From NCBI GenBank assembly GCA_017439085.1, contig JAFRTU010000013.1, positions 1 through 64,000 on the forward strand: a stretch of 64,000 nt of DNA. The letters run 5' to 3'. Each line of letters starts with the position of its first letter. Positions within the stretch are counted from its first letter, which is position 1. Under the pieces are notes generated by a model. The model ran no database searches. It had not been told where the DNA came from and saw only the letters and a list, made by a program, of their open reading frames with translations. This DNA comes from Clostridia bacterium (GTDB lineage Bacteria; Bacillota; Clostridia; Christensenellales; Christensenellaceae). Below, piece by piece: positions 25,483 through 33,899 of the stretch. Both the position numbers and the translations under genes were made by a program.

Positions 25483-26985
25483 ATGAGATATCTATTGGCA
25501 CATGATATAGGTACCAGCGGAGACAAGGCAACGCTGTTTACAGAAGAAGGGACTGCTGTTGCAAACTGTCTTGAGACATATCCTCTTTACCAGGAAGGTC
25601 CGCTCTTTGCAGAGCAAGACGGGAATGACTGGTGGAAGGCTTTTTGCAGGTCCACTGCAACGCTGATCTCCGGGAGCGGTATAGATCCCAGAAAGATAGA
25701 GGCGGTCTCTTTCAGCGGGCAGATGATGGGATGCCTTCCGGTGGATGATAACGGGGTTCCGTTAAGAAGGTCCATTATATGGGCTGATCAGCGATCAGGA
25801 GAAGAGGTCGAACTTATCAGAAAGAAGATAGACGACGATGCTTTCTATAGTCTCACAGGACATAGGAACACGCCTTCCTATAGCATACAGAAGGCGATGT
25901 GGGTCAAAAGACATCAACCGGAGATATATGAAAGGACGCGAGCTTTTCTGAACGCCAAGGACTTCATAGTAATGAAACTGACGGGAAGATTCGTCACGGA
26001 TCCCTCTGATGCTAATGGAGTCTGCGCCTTTGACTTAAGAGGCCTCAGGTGGTCACAGGAGGTGCTTGACGCTGCGGGCATAGAGATATCAAAGTTACCG
26101 GTGATTGTCCCCTCAGACAGCGTTGTAGGGACTGTAAGGAGTGCTGCGGCAGTTGAATGCAGTCTTTCAGAGATCACGAAGGTGATCATGGGAGCGGGAG
26201 ACGGAGTGGCTGCAAACGTGGGTGCCGGAAGCGTAAGTCCAGGAAGTGCATATCTCTGTATGGGGACCTCCGCATGGGTGGCTTCGACCGAAGAAGAACC
26301 GGTATTCGATGAGTTGAAGAGAAGCGTCACATGGGCTCATGCCGTGAGGGGGCTGTACTCTCCTAATGCTACCATGCAATACTGCTGCGGAACGTATGAC
26401 TGGTTCAGAAAGACTTTGCTCACGGGAGAAAAGATGCTTGCCGATAATAACGGAGAAGACGTGCATTCTTTAATACAGGAACTCGCCGAGAAAGCTGAGC
26501 CCGGTTCCGGGGGAGTTATATTCCTTCCCCATCTCCTTGGTGAAAGAGCTCCGAGATGGAATCCAGATGTAAGAGGCGGATACATTGGCCTTTCCGGGAT
26601 GACGTCAAAGGAGGATATTGTAAGGAGCACTTTTGAAGGCATCAGCTACAATCTGGCACTGGATCTTGATGCAGTGAATCAGAGGGGAAACATTCATGAG
26701 ATCACCCTTATAGGCGGAGGAGCGAAGAATGATTTCTGGGCGCAACTGCTGGCGGATATGTTCGGCATGCCAACTTTGATCCAAAACATGACGGGAGATG
26801 CAAACTCGATGGGAGCTGCCGTGATAGCCGGAGTCGGATCGGGTATATTCTCTGATTTCTCAGATGTCAGACGATTCATATCCATAAAGAAGAAGTTTCT
26901 CCCGAGACCTGAACTGACAGCGTTCTACAGCAGGGGAAAGGAACGTTTTGATGCATGTTACAAGGCTATGGAGGTGTTGTATTGA
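25483..26985 (+). CDS. FGGY-family carbohydrate kinase, xylulokinase-like
   Basis: ATP-dependent sugar kinase of 500 residues. N-terminal phosphate motif AHDIGTSGDKATLF; substrate-region motif SFSGQMMGCLPVD and IIWADQRSGEE as in XylB; NAKDFIVMKLTGRFVTDPSDA; catalytic-base region GAGDGVAANVGAG; C-terminal adenosine motif TLIGGGAKNDFWAQLLADM. The exact sugar is unknown. It lies 34 bases after deoC, with AACGAGGAGAT upstream; its product may feed DeoC directly. Confidence 0.9.
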   Translation: MRYLLAHDIGTSGDKATLFTEEGTAVANCLETYPLYQEGPLFAEQDGNDWWKAFCRSTATLISGSGIDPRKIEAVSFSGQMMGCLPVDDNGVPLRRSIIWADQRSGEEVELIRKKIDDDAFYSLTGHRNTPSYSIQKAMWVKRHQPEIYERTRAFLNAKDFIVMKLTGRFVTDPSDANGVCAFDLRGLRWSQEVLDAAGIEISKLPVIVPSDSVVGTVRSAAAVECSLSEITKVIMGAGDGVAANVGAGSVSPGSAYLCMGTSAWVASTEEEPVFDELKRSVTWAHAVRGLYSPNATMQYCCGTYDWFRKTLLTGEKMLADNNGEDVHSLIQELAEKAEPGSGGVIFLPHLLGERAPRWNPDVRGGYIGLSGMTSKEDIVRSTFEGISYNLALDLDAVNQRGNIHEITLIGGGAKNDFWAQLLADMFGMPTLIQNMTGDANSMGAAVIAGVGSGIFSDFSDVRRFISIKKKFLPRPELTAFYSRGKERFDACYKAMEVLY

Positions 26986-26986
26986 T

Positions 26987-27307
26987 ATGATAACTGTAAA
27001 TCTGTATTATACGGGGATAAACGGTGCGGCCAGAAGGTTCGCAGAGGAGATGGAGTCAACAGGGACAGCTGATGCTATAAGAAATGAAGAGGGGAATCTG
27101 GAATACAGATATTTTTTACCGATGGATGACCCCGAGACCGTGCTTCTGATAGACAGCTGGAAGGATCAGGCTGCCATAGATGCTCACCATGCCTCTGACA
27201 TGATGAAGAAGATAGCGGAGCTTAGGGACAAGTATGATCTTCATATGACTGCCTTGAGATTCATGAGCGAAGACATGGGAGATGACGAAAAGTTTATAAG
27301 AAAATAA
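26987..27307 (+). CDS. ABM-domain protein (quinol monooxygenase/LsrG-like)
   Basis: A 106-residue protein starting at ATG 26,987, one base after the kinase stop; GGAGGTG lies at the end of the kinase gene. The pattern VNLYYTGINGAARRFAEEME, NEEGNLEYRYF, VLLIDSWKDQAAIDAHHAS fits the dimeric ABM ferredoxin-like fold, with the WKDQAAIDAHH segment diagnostic. Family members include quinone monooxygenases and the AI-2-phosphate isomerase LsrG. The substrate here is unknown; the pairing with a kinase and an aldolase recalls LsrK-LsrF-LsrG. Confidence 0.8.
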   Translation: MITVNLYYTGINGAARRFAEEMESTGTADAIRNEEGNLEYRYFLPMDDPETVLLIDSWKDQAAIDAHHASDMMKKIAELRDKYDLHMTALRFMSEDMGDDEKFIRK

Positions 27308-27331
27308 GGGGTCATACAAAATGATCATATG

Positions 27332-27373
27332 AAAAAGATCCCGCAGGGACGAGCCCTTCGGGATCTTTTTTTT
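27332..27373. terminator. Bidirectional terminator
   Basis: AAAAAGATCCCG at 27,332-27,343 pairs with CGGGATCTTTTT at 27,359-27,370, with an inner GGG/CCC pairing in the loop. T runs on both strands serve the ABM gene (+) and the flavin oxidoreductase (-). Confidence 0.9.
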
Positions 27374-27382
27374 GTACCGTTT

Positions 27383-29329
27383 TTATCTTGCAGAGTATAC
27401 GAATGCTCTGTCATGAGCGGTATGGAGTGCATCGTAGATCTGTCCGGTCCTGTCGGAATCTCCCACGAGTATAAGGTCATCTCCGAATTCTTTTCTGAAT
27501 TCTTCCTCAAGAGGACGCTCCGGACGAACTCCCATTGCAAGAACTACTGAATCTGCAGGAACCTCTTTTGTTTCCTGTGTCTTCATATCCTTGACGGTTA
27601 TGGAACCGTCTCCCACGGATACGAGAGCATTTCCCTTGAGTATCAGTCCGCCGGCCTTCATGATCTCCGTAGCCAGATGCATCGTAACGCTCGGATAGAG
27701 GTTGCCGCCTATCTTGTCCAGCATTTCGATTACAGTGACCTTATGGTCTTTGGAGAGCCATTCTGCTGTCTCGAGACCTGTTACTCCGCCGCCGATGATA
27801 GCTATGTTCTGACCGCATACAGATGCCTTTCCTGCGAGCAGATCCTCAGCTGTTACAGCCTTTTCGATTCCTGGAAGTCCCGGTCTTACAGCCTTTCCGC
27901 CTGTAGCCATGAACACTGCCTCGGCACCGGTCTCCTTTATTGCTTCAAGAGTAGCAGGAGTATTGAGTCTTACTTCGACTCCGGCTTCCTTGATCTGTGC
28001 AGCCATTGTATCTACGAACTCATTCAGCATCTCTTTATGAGGAGGTATTGCAGCCAGGTTTGCGGTTCCGCCAAGTTTGTCCGTTGCTTCGAACAGAACT
28101 GTCTTGAATCCCCTCTTGGCGAGCGTAAGGGCAGCCTCCATACCAGCAGGGCCTCCTCCTATGACAGCAACGGTCCTTCCGCAACCATTCTTAACGAGCT
28201 TCTCATCTCCCCATTCAAACTCTCTTCCGAGCACGGGGTTCAGAGTGCATCCCAGGGGCAGACCATCATTCAGGATGCGGAAGCATTCCATACATCCCAG
28301 ACACTTTCTGATGAGATCTTCTCTTCCGGCCTTTGCCTTTGCCACGAAATCCGGGTCTGCAAGATGACCTCTTGCTATTCCGATGAAGTCGAAATCTCCT
28401 TCTTCAAGCAACTTCTCTGCAAACTGCGGATGTTTGATGTTACAGCCAGCTATCACAGGAATGCTTACAGCTTTCTTGATATTTGCTCCGAGATGTCTCT
28501 TCCATCCTTCAGCAAAATATGAAGGCTCTATGATGGTAGCACCGGAGTCATACGTTCCGCAGCTGACGTTAAGGCAGCTGATGCCGAGCTTCTCAAGGTA
28601 TCTTGCCTGATTGAGAGCATCTTCTTCAGTGATTCCGTCATCGAGATAGTCGCTCCCGTTCATTCTTACGGAGATGGGGAAAGCAGGTCCGCAGAATGCC
28701 TTTATGCCCATTATGATCTCGGTTATGAATCTCATCCTGCCCTCGAATGAACCGCCGTACTTGTCGGTACGCTTGTTGGTGTGTGGGGACAGGAACTGGG
28801 AAACGAGGTAACCATGAGCGGCATGGATCTCAACACCGTCGACTCCTGCCTTCTGTGCGATCACGGCTCCGGTAACGAATTTCTTGACCATTCCCTCAAC
28901 TTCTTCGGTCGTGAGGGCTCTCGGCTGTTCACCTATGACCTTGCAGGTTACGTCAGATGCAGATACAGGCTGTTTTCCTCCTATGAGTCTGCTAGGAGTC
29001 TGGTTGCCGGGATGATGGAGCTGCACGAAGAGCTTCGTGCCATATGCGTGTACGGTCTCCACGAGACGGGACAGCTGGGCGATCACATGGGTGTTCGTGA
29101 CGCTTAACTGGTTCGGGGTTCCTACACCGGTCTCATCGTCTACTCTTGTGATCTCCGTAATGATGAGTCCGACTCCGCCCCTTGCACGGTCAGCATAGTA
29201 TTTGATGATCCTCTCGCCTGCTTCACCTGTAGATTCGGCGAGGGAACATCCCATGGCAGGCATGACGACTCTGTTTTTGAGTTCAAGCTTGCCGATATAT
29301 CCTTTTTCAAGCATTTTTGTATAAGCCAT
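27383..29329 (-). CDS. NADH:flavin oxidoreductase, FadH/old-yellow-enzyme type with Fe-S cluster
   Basis: The 648-residue enzyme has three parts: an FMN TIM barrel (residues about 1-340: MLEKGYIGKLELKNRVVMPAMG, HAAHGYLVSQFLSPHTNKRTD), a 4Fe-4S site (CLGCMECF and a later Cys in LGCTLNP), and FAD/NAD(P) domains with AVIGGGPAGMEAAL and AIIGGGVTGLETAEWL. This is the build of 2,4-dienoyl-CoA reductase and related enoate or bile-acid reductases; the substrate cannot be fixed from sequence. The start at 29,329 has GGGAGG upstream; ten extra codons to 29,359 precede that site. Confidence 0.92.
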   Translation of the reverse strand: MAYTKMLEKGYIGKLELKNRVVMPAMGCSLAESTGEAGERIIKYYADRARGGVGLIITEITRVDDETGVGTPNQLSVTNTHVIAQLSRLVETVHAYGTKLFVQLHHPGNQTPSRLIGGKQPVSASDVTCKVIGEQPRALTTEEVEGMVKKFVTGAVIAQKAGVDGVEIHAAHGYLVSQFLSPHTNKRTDKYGGSFEGRMRFITEIIMGIKAFCGPAFPISVRMNGSDYLDDGITEEDALNQARYLEKLGISCLNVSCGTYDSGATIIEPSYFAEGWKRHLGANIKKAVSIPVIAGCNIKHPQFAEKLLEEGDFDFIGIARGHLADPDFVAKAKAGREDLIRKCLGCMECFRILNDGLPLGCTLNPVLGREFEWGDEKLVKNGCGRTVAVIGGGPAGMEAALTLAKRGFKTVLFEATDKLGGTANLAAIPPHKEMLNEFVDTMAAQIKEAGVEVRLNTPATLEAIKETGAEAVFMATGGKAVRPGLPGIEKAVTAEDLLAGKASVCGQNIAIIGGGVTGLETAEWLSKDHKVTVIEMLDKIGGNLYPSVTMHLATEIMKAGGLILKGNALVSVGDGSITVKDMKTQETKEVPADSVVLAMGVRPERPLEEEFRKEFGDDLILVGDSDRTGQIYDALHTAHDRAFVYSAR

Positions 29330-29487
29330 AAAAACCTCCCTATAAGTAATAAAGATCATCTGTATATATTATACAATATGACCCGTAGACCCAAAAGGCA
29401 GAGCAGCATCAAGGGAGTCCTGGCGGGTATCAGAAGGATTGACTTATCTGATAAAATAGAAACAGAGAATGAAAAGGAGGATATATC

Positions 29488-30003
29488 ATGGCAGATTTCT
29501 CAAAAGTTATAGCTGAGAGGAACTCGGTACGCAAGTACAGCGAAAAGGAAGTTCCCTGTGAAGTTGTAAAGGCACTGGTAGAGGCAGGATTACAGGCTCC
29601 TACGGCTACGAACAGACAGGAGATACATATCACGGTAGTAAAGAGGGATAATCCCGTACAGAAGGAGATACAGCAGGATCTGAACCCAGATGCGACAACA
29701 TCATTCTTCTACGATGCACCGATCACCCTCTATCTTTCAGGAGAAGAAGCTTTCAAATGGAGCCCGGTAGATGCAGGAATAGCCGTTGAGAACATTCATC
29801 TTGCTGCACAGGCAATGGGACTTGGAAGCGTAATACTCGGATGTATGGAGAAAATCTTGAACGGGGAGAAGAAAGCGGAGTATGCAAAGAAGCTTTGCTT
29901 CCCGGACGGATATCGCTACCAGATAGCGATAGCATTCGGATATGCCGAGGCAACGAAGGAACCTCATAAGACGGACTTTGATACGCACGTGAGCATACTC
30001 TGA
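29488..30003 (+). CDS. Nitroreductase-family flavoprotein
   Basis: A 171-residue FMN enzyme. N-terminal VIAERNSVRKYSEKEV carries the phosphate-binding RxSxRxY-type motif; QAPTATNRQ and ENIHLAAQAMGLGSVILG are family marks, and IAIAFGYAEATKEPH is near the end. It is divergent from the flavin oxidoreductase. AAAGGAGG precedes the ATG. The electron acceptor is unknown. Confidence 0.88.
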   Translation: MADFSKVIAERNSVRKYSEKEVPCEVVKALVEAGLQAPTATNRQEIHITVVKRDNPVQKEIQQDLNPDATTSFFYDAPITLYLSGEEAFKWSPVDAGIAVENIHLAAQAMGLGSVILGCMEKILNGEKKAEYAKKLCFPDGYRYQIAIAFGYAEATKEPHKTDFDTHVSIL

Positions 30004-30019
30004 GAAGGGTTAAATGAAC

Positions 30020-30057
30020 ATAAAAGAAGAGCACTTTAAGGAGTGCTCTTCTTTTAT
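30020..30057 (+). terminator. Terminator after the nitroreductase
   Basis: ATAAAAGAAGAGCACT pairs with AGTGCTCTTCTTTTAT around TTAAGG: a 16-bp stem with the T run inside its 3' arm. Confidence 0.85.
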
Positions 30058-30141
30058 ATGCGAGTCGGCTCTTTAGATGTTTTCCGGGAGAAATAAACAA
30101 TATACAATGGTAAAAGAACTTACAGATATGGAGATACTTTG

Positions 30142-30756
30142 ATGGGAATTGACGATTTCATTTCTAGCGATATAAAGAGGCTTGATGAACAGCTCATTTT
30201 CACAGCCGAGATAGATAAGATGACCTCAGTTGCCAGGAGGACTCTTCTTCTCGACAAGAGCAGGAGAGAAAACGATGCGGAGCATTCCTGGCATATAGCA
30301 GTCATGGCCATGCTGTTTTCAGAATATGCCATAGAGAAAGTGGATATTGGAAGATCTGTACAGATGTGTGTGGTACACGATCTGGTAGAGATAATAGCCG
30401 GTGATACCTTTGCCTATGATCCTGAAGGCAACATGGGAAAGAAGGAGAGAGAAGAGAAGGCTGCAGACATACTTTATGCCAAGCTTCCGGAAGAACAGGG
30501 CCAGCATCTGAGAGATCTGTGGGAAGAATTCGACGCCATGGAAACTGCCGACGCAAAATATGCGGCATGCATGGACAGGATCCAGCCATTCCTTCACAAC
30601 ACCCTCACGGATGGATTCACCTGGGTGGAGGGAAACACCTCGAGGGATCAGGTGGAAAAAAGAATGGCAATAGTTAAGGAGTTCATGCCGAAAGTATACG
30701 AATGGATGGAGAAGAACATCGACTCTGCGATAGAAAAAGGCTGGGTACGCCCCTGA
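30142..30756 (+). CDS. HD-domain phosphohydrolase (YfbR-like)
   Basis: The 204-residue protein has metal-binding residues in NDAEHSWHIAVMA, VVHDLVEIIAGD and the later DRIQPFLHN, the layout of the 5'-deoxynucleotidase YfbR and related proteins. ATG 30,142 follows GGAG at a good distance; a TTG one codon earlier is less likely. A substrate among dNMPs is likely from the family but not proven here. It lies 22 bases before the MATE fusion gene and may be co-transcribed. Confidence 0.8.
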   Translation: MGIDDFISSDIKRLDEQLIFTAEIDKMTSVARRTLLLDKSRRENDAEHSWHIAVMAMLFSEYAIEKVDIGRSVQMCVVHDLVEIIAGDTFAYDPEGNMGKKEREEKAADILYAKLPEEQGQHLRDLWEEFDAMETADAKYAACMDRIQPFLHNTLTDGFTWVEGNTSRDQVEKRMAIVKEFMPKVYEWMEKNIDSAIEKGWVRP

Positions 30757-30778
30757 AGACAGGGCAGTGGAAAAAGAT

Positions 30779-32551
30779 ATGGATGAACAGACTTCGAATC
30801 TCAAGACTCTGAGCAGACTCATGCTGAGGCTGCTTCCGGTACAGATACTCTTAAGTGCGGTAGGTGCAGTTAACGGTATCGTATCCAGCTTCTTTGCAAA
30901 CAATTTCGTGGGAGTCGATGCAATGAGTGCCGTAGGTCTTTACGGGCCTATAGGGATGCTGGGATCGACCATCAGTACTATTCTTGTAGGTGGTTCAGTA
31001 ATACTGTGCGGACAATACATAGGAAAGAACAGTAAGAAGGATATGGATGACATATTCTCTCTTAATATCGTCCTTTCCGTTCTGACGGCTCTTGTAATGA
31101 TGGGCTTGTTTGCTGTTATAGGACTTTTTGATCTCTCTGACTTCATAACCACTGACAGTGCCGTGAAGCCCATTTTCAACAGATATCTTCTCGGACAGGC
31201 AGCAGGGATGATCCCCATGATGCTCGGAAACTCTGCTTCCTCCTTCCTTTCTCTTGAGAACAAGGGAAAGAGGACCATGACAGCTAGTATTATATATATC
31301 GTAATCAACATAATCCTTAACTATGTCTTTGTACAGCTCCTGAAGATGGAGGCTCTGGGCCTTGCTCTGGCTTCTTCTCTTGGGATGTGGGTGTTCTTCG
31401 GGGTACAGGCCGAATACTTCATATCCGGGAAATCAAGCTTTCATATCAGACTTAAAGGCCTTCCCTGGAGAGATATGTTTGCCATCATTAAGATAGGATT
31501 GCCGGGTGCAGTATGCTATCTTTACATGACGCTTAGAGGCATCATAGTGAACAAACTGCTGGAGGTCCATGTGGGCACTGTGGGGGTGTCCGCTTTTGCG
31601 ACAGTTAACAATCTTCTGGGCCTTGCATGGTCGATCCCTGCAGGAATGCTATCGGTATCAAGACTTATAATCAGCGTAAGTGTTGGAGAAGAGGACAGGA
31701 AGACCCTAACGGACGTGATGAAGGTAATGTTCACCCGTTATCTTCCGATCATGTGTGTGGCTGTGGCAGGAATGATCCTTTGTGCAGTTCCGTTTACCAG
31801 GATCTTCTACAGAGATGCGTCTGAAAGCGTTTACACTATGACGGTCTCAGGCTTCAGGATACTTCCCCTCTGCATGCCGTTCGCTTTGATATTGAATCAT
31901 TTTACGTGTTACTGTGAGGCCTCAGGGAGACAGTGGTTCGTACATATCGAAGGTTTCCTTAACGGGGTAGCCTGTGTTGCGGGGTTCACTGCACTTCTGA
32001 TCCCCTATTTCGGGATGGACAGTGCATATATAGCAAATGTGCTGAACGGAGTGGTTACTGTTCTGGTGACTGTGGTGTTCTCCTGGATAAGCAACAGACA
32101 TTTTCCAGGGAACATGGAGGAATATATGGTGATCCCGGAAGATTTCGGAGCATCTGAAGAAGAAAGACTCGATTACAGCGTGGAGAGCATGAATGACGTT
32201 ATAAAAGTATCCGAAAAAATAGGAGAATTTTGCCTGGAGAAAGGCATGGACAAGAGAACTGCATATATGGCAGGTCTTGCCATGGAGGAGATGGCTGGCA
32301 ACGTGGTCGAGCACGGATTTACCAAGGATGAGAAGAAACATACCATAGATATCCGCGTAGTGAAGAAGGGAGATGATCTCATTATGAGGGTAAAGGATGA
32401 CTGCAGGTCCTTCGATCCCACAAAACGAATAAGGACCTCGGATGAAGGTGATCTATCAAGCAATATCGGTATCAGGCTGGTACTGAAGGCTGCAAAAGAC
32501 GTACAGTATCAGAACATCCTGGGATTGAACGTACTGACCATGAAAGTCTGA
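30779..32551 (+). CDS. MATE-family transporter fused to a RsbW-like ATPase domain
   Basis: The 590-residue protein has residues about 1-445 with 12 hydrophobic segments and MATE features (LSAVGAVNGIVSSFFANNFVG, NSASSFLSLENKGKRTM, a repeated half later). Residues about 460-590 form a GHKL/HATPase anti-sigma-like domain: LAMEEMAGNVVEHGF is the N box, MRVKDDCRSFDPT the G1-like region and NIGIRLVLKAAKDV the G2-like region. A transporter joined to a partner-switching kinase domain is unusual. A GTG at 30,767 is an alternative start. A related HATPase and STAS/PP2C genes lie 3-6 kb downstream, suggesting that the transporter is tied to the same kind of signalling. Confidence 0.88.
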   Translation: MDEQTSNLKTLSRLMLRLLPVQILLSAVGAVNGIVSSFFANNFVGVDAMSAVGLYGPIGMLGSTISTILVGGSVILCGQYIGKNSKKDMDDIFSLNIVLSVLTALVMMGLFAVIGLFDLSDFITTDSAVKPIFNRYLLGQAAGMIPMMLGNSASSFLSLENKGKRTMTASIIYIVINIILNYVFVQLLKMEALGLALASSLGMWVFFGVQAEYFISGKSSFHIRLKGLPWRDMFAIIKIGLPGAVCYLYMTLRGIIVNKLLEVHVGTVGVSAFATVNNLLGLAWSIPAGMLSVSRLIISVSVGEEDRKTLTDVMKVMFTRYLPIMCVAVAGMILCAVPFTRIFYRDASESVYTMTVSGFRILPLCMPFALILNHFTCYCEASGRQWFVHIEGFLNGVACVAGFTALLIPYFGMDSAYIANVLNGVVTVLVTVVFSWISNRHFPGNMEEYMVIPEDFGASEEERLDYSVESMNDVIKVSEKIGEFCLEKGMDKRTAYMAGLAMEEMAGNVVEHGFTKDEKKHTIDIRVVKKGDDLIMRVKDDCRSFDPTKRIRTSDEGDLSSNIGIRLVLKAAKDVQYQNILGLNVLTMKV

Positions 32552-32572
32552 AACTCAATAGTAAATGGAAGA

Positions 32573-32597
32573 CCGCAGATCACCTGCGGCCTTTTCT
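32573..32597 (+). terminator. Terminator after the MATE fusion
   Basis: CCGCAG at 32,573-32,578 and CTGCGG at 32,584-32,589 with a 5-base loop, followed by CCTTTTCTATT. Confidence 0.7.
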
Positions 32598-32623
32598 ATT
32601 TCATAGATAACGGGAACATCTCC

Positions 32624-32676
32624 TTGAGGAGATTGAGAAAAGAGAATATAATTGTCTGAGGTTAGCGAAAGCTAAC
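32624..32676 (+). promoter_or_regulatory. Promoter and operator-like hairpin of the metal genes
   Basis: TTGAGG at 32,624-32,629, 17 bases, TATAAT at 32,647-32,652. Near the expected start of the transcript GTTAGC (32,661-32,666) pairs with GCTAAC (32,671-32,676) around GAAA. It could be an operator for a metal-responsive repressor or an mRNA 5' hairpin. Confidence 0.65.
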
Positions 32677-32699
32677 TATATAACGGAGGTAAAAAGATC

Positions 32700-32954
32700 A
32701 TGATAAAGACTACTCTTGATATAGAGGGAATGATGTGTTCCATGTGCGAAGCACATATATGTGATACTATCAGGAATGCTGTGCCCGGAGCAAAAAAAGT
32801 CTCAGCCTCGAGATCCAAAGGTAAGGCTTCTTTTTTGTCAGAGGAGATACCTGACAGGGAAATACTGATGAATAAGATCGCAGAGACAGGCTATTCCTGC
32901 ACAGGCATTGCTTCGGAGCAGTATGTGAAGAAAGGCTGGTTCGGCAGAGGATGA
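32700..32954 (+). CDS. Heavy-metal-associated (HMA) domain protein
   Basis: An 84-residue single-domain protein of the copper-chaperone fold. The site is GMMCSMCEAHI near residues 10-20 (CxxC), and LMNKIAETGYSC is the closing strand. Most HMA proteins bind Cu(I), Zn or similar ions. The ATG follows ACGGAGG. Its last bases overlap the ZIP gene (ATGA), so the two are co-translated and may hand over the same metal. Confidence 0.85.
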   Translation: MIKTTLDIEGMMCSMCEAHICDTIRNAVPGAKKVSASRSKGKASFLSEEIPDREILMNKIAETGYSCTGIASEQYVKKGWFGRG

Positions 32955-33730
32955 ATGGTGCAGCTCTGGGACTCCTTATCCCTTTTATCGGTACGGCCCT
33001 GGGCTCAGCCTGCGTCTTTTTCCTGAAGGACGAGCTTAAGAGCGGGATACAAAGAGCACTCACGGGTTTTGCAGCGGGAGTCATGGTGGCAGCTTCGGTA
33101 TGGAGCCTTATAGTGCCTGCAATGGAACAGTCTGCCCCGATGGGAAGGCTGGCATTCCTTCCCGCATTTGCGGGATTATGGGTGGGAGTCCTTTTCCTGT
33201 TGCTTCTGGATCACGTCATACCACATCTCCACAGAGCGGTCAATCAGACCGAAGGACCGAGGAGCACGTTTACCCGCCTTACGATGATGGTAATGGCAGT
33301 AACTCTTCACAACATTCCTGAAGGGATGGCAGTCGGAGTAGTTTATGCAGGAATGCTGAAAGGTGACGGACTTATATCTGCAGGGGGAGCACTGGCTCTG
33401 TCGCTTGGCATAGCCATACAGAACTTTCCTGAAGGGGCGATAATATCGATGCCTCTTTATGCAGAAGGAAAGAGCAGGGGCAGATCATTCCTTCTCGGAG
33501 TGCTGTCCGGAGCGGTCGAGCCCGTATTCGGAGGGCTGACAGTACTGGCTGCAGGGCTTGTCACTCCACTGATGCCGTATTTTCTTTCATTTGCAGCAGG
33601 TGCAATGCTCTATGTCGTGGTGGAAGAACTGATACCCGATATGTCTCAGGGAAGTCATTCCAATACGGGAGTCATATGCTTTGCTCTGGGATTCAGTATC
33701 ATGATGGCCCTGGATGTGGCGCTCGGATGA
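32951..33730 (+). CDS. ZIP-family metal transporter
   Basis: The 259-residue membrane protein has about eight helices. The metal path is seen in TLHNIPEGMAVGV and AIQNFPEGAIISMPL, the HNxPEG motifs of helices 4 and 5 in ZupT/GufA-type ZIPs; HVIPHLHRAV forms a His-rich loop. It imports divalent ions such as zinc, iron or manganese in characterised relatives. It overlaps the HMA gene. Confidence 0.92.
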   Translation: MNGAALGLLIPFIGTALGSACVFFLKDELKSGIQRALTGFAAGVMVAASVWSLIVPAMEQSAPMGRLAFLPAFAGLWVGVLFLLLLDHVIPHLHRAVNQTEGPRSTFTRLTMMVMAVTLHNIPEGMAVGVVYAGMLKGDGLISAGGALALSLGIAIQNFPEGAIISMPLYAEGKSRGRSFLLGVLSGAVEPVFGGLTVLAAGLVTPLMPYFLSFAAGAMLYVVVEELIPDMSQGSHSNTGVICFALGFSIMMALDVALG

Positions 33731-33760
33731 GAATAAAAAAGGATATAGAGAGCATGAAAC

Positions 33761-33803
33761 AGACCGGTACGGGATTATATAGTCTCTGCCGGTCTTCTGC
33801 TAT
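33761..33803 (+). terminator. Possible terminator after the ZIP gene
   Basis: AGACCGG at 33,761-33,767 pairs with CCGGTCT at 33,789-33,795 over a 21-base loop; the tail TCTGCTATTT is only moderately T-rich. Confidence 0.45.
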
Positions 33804-33899
33804 TTCTGAAGCATCTGCAAGGGGAGAAAGAGTATCCCTGCAAAGCTGCGTGATGATATACTTATTATGAATAAATATGGTCTGAAAGGAGCTCCTTTT

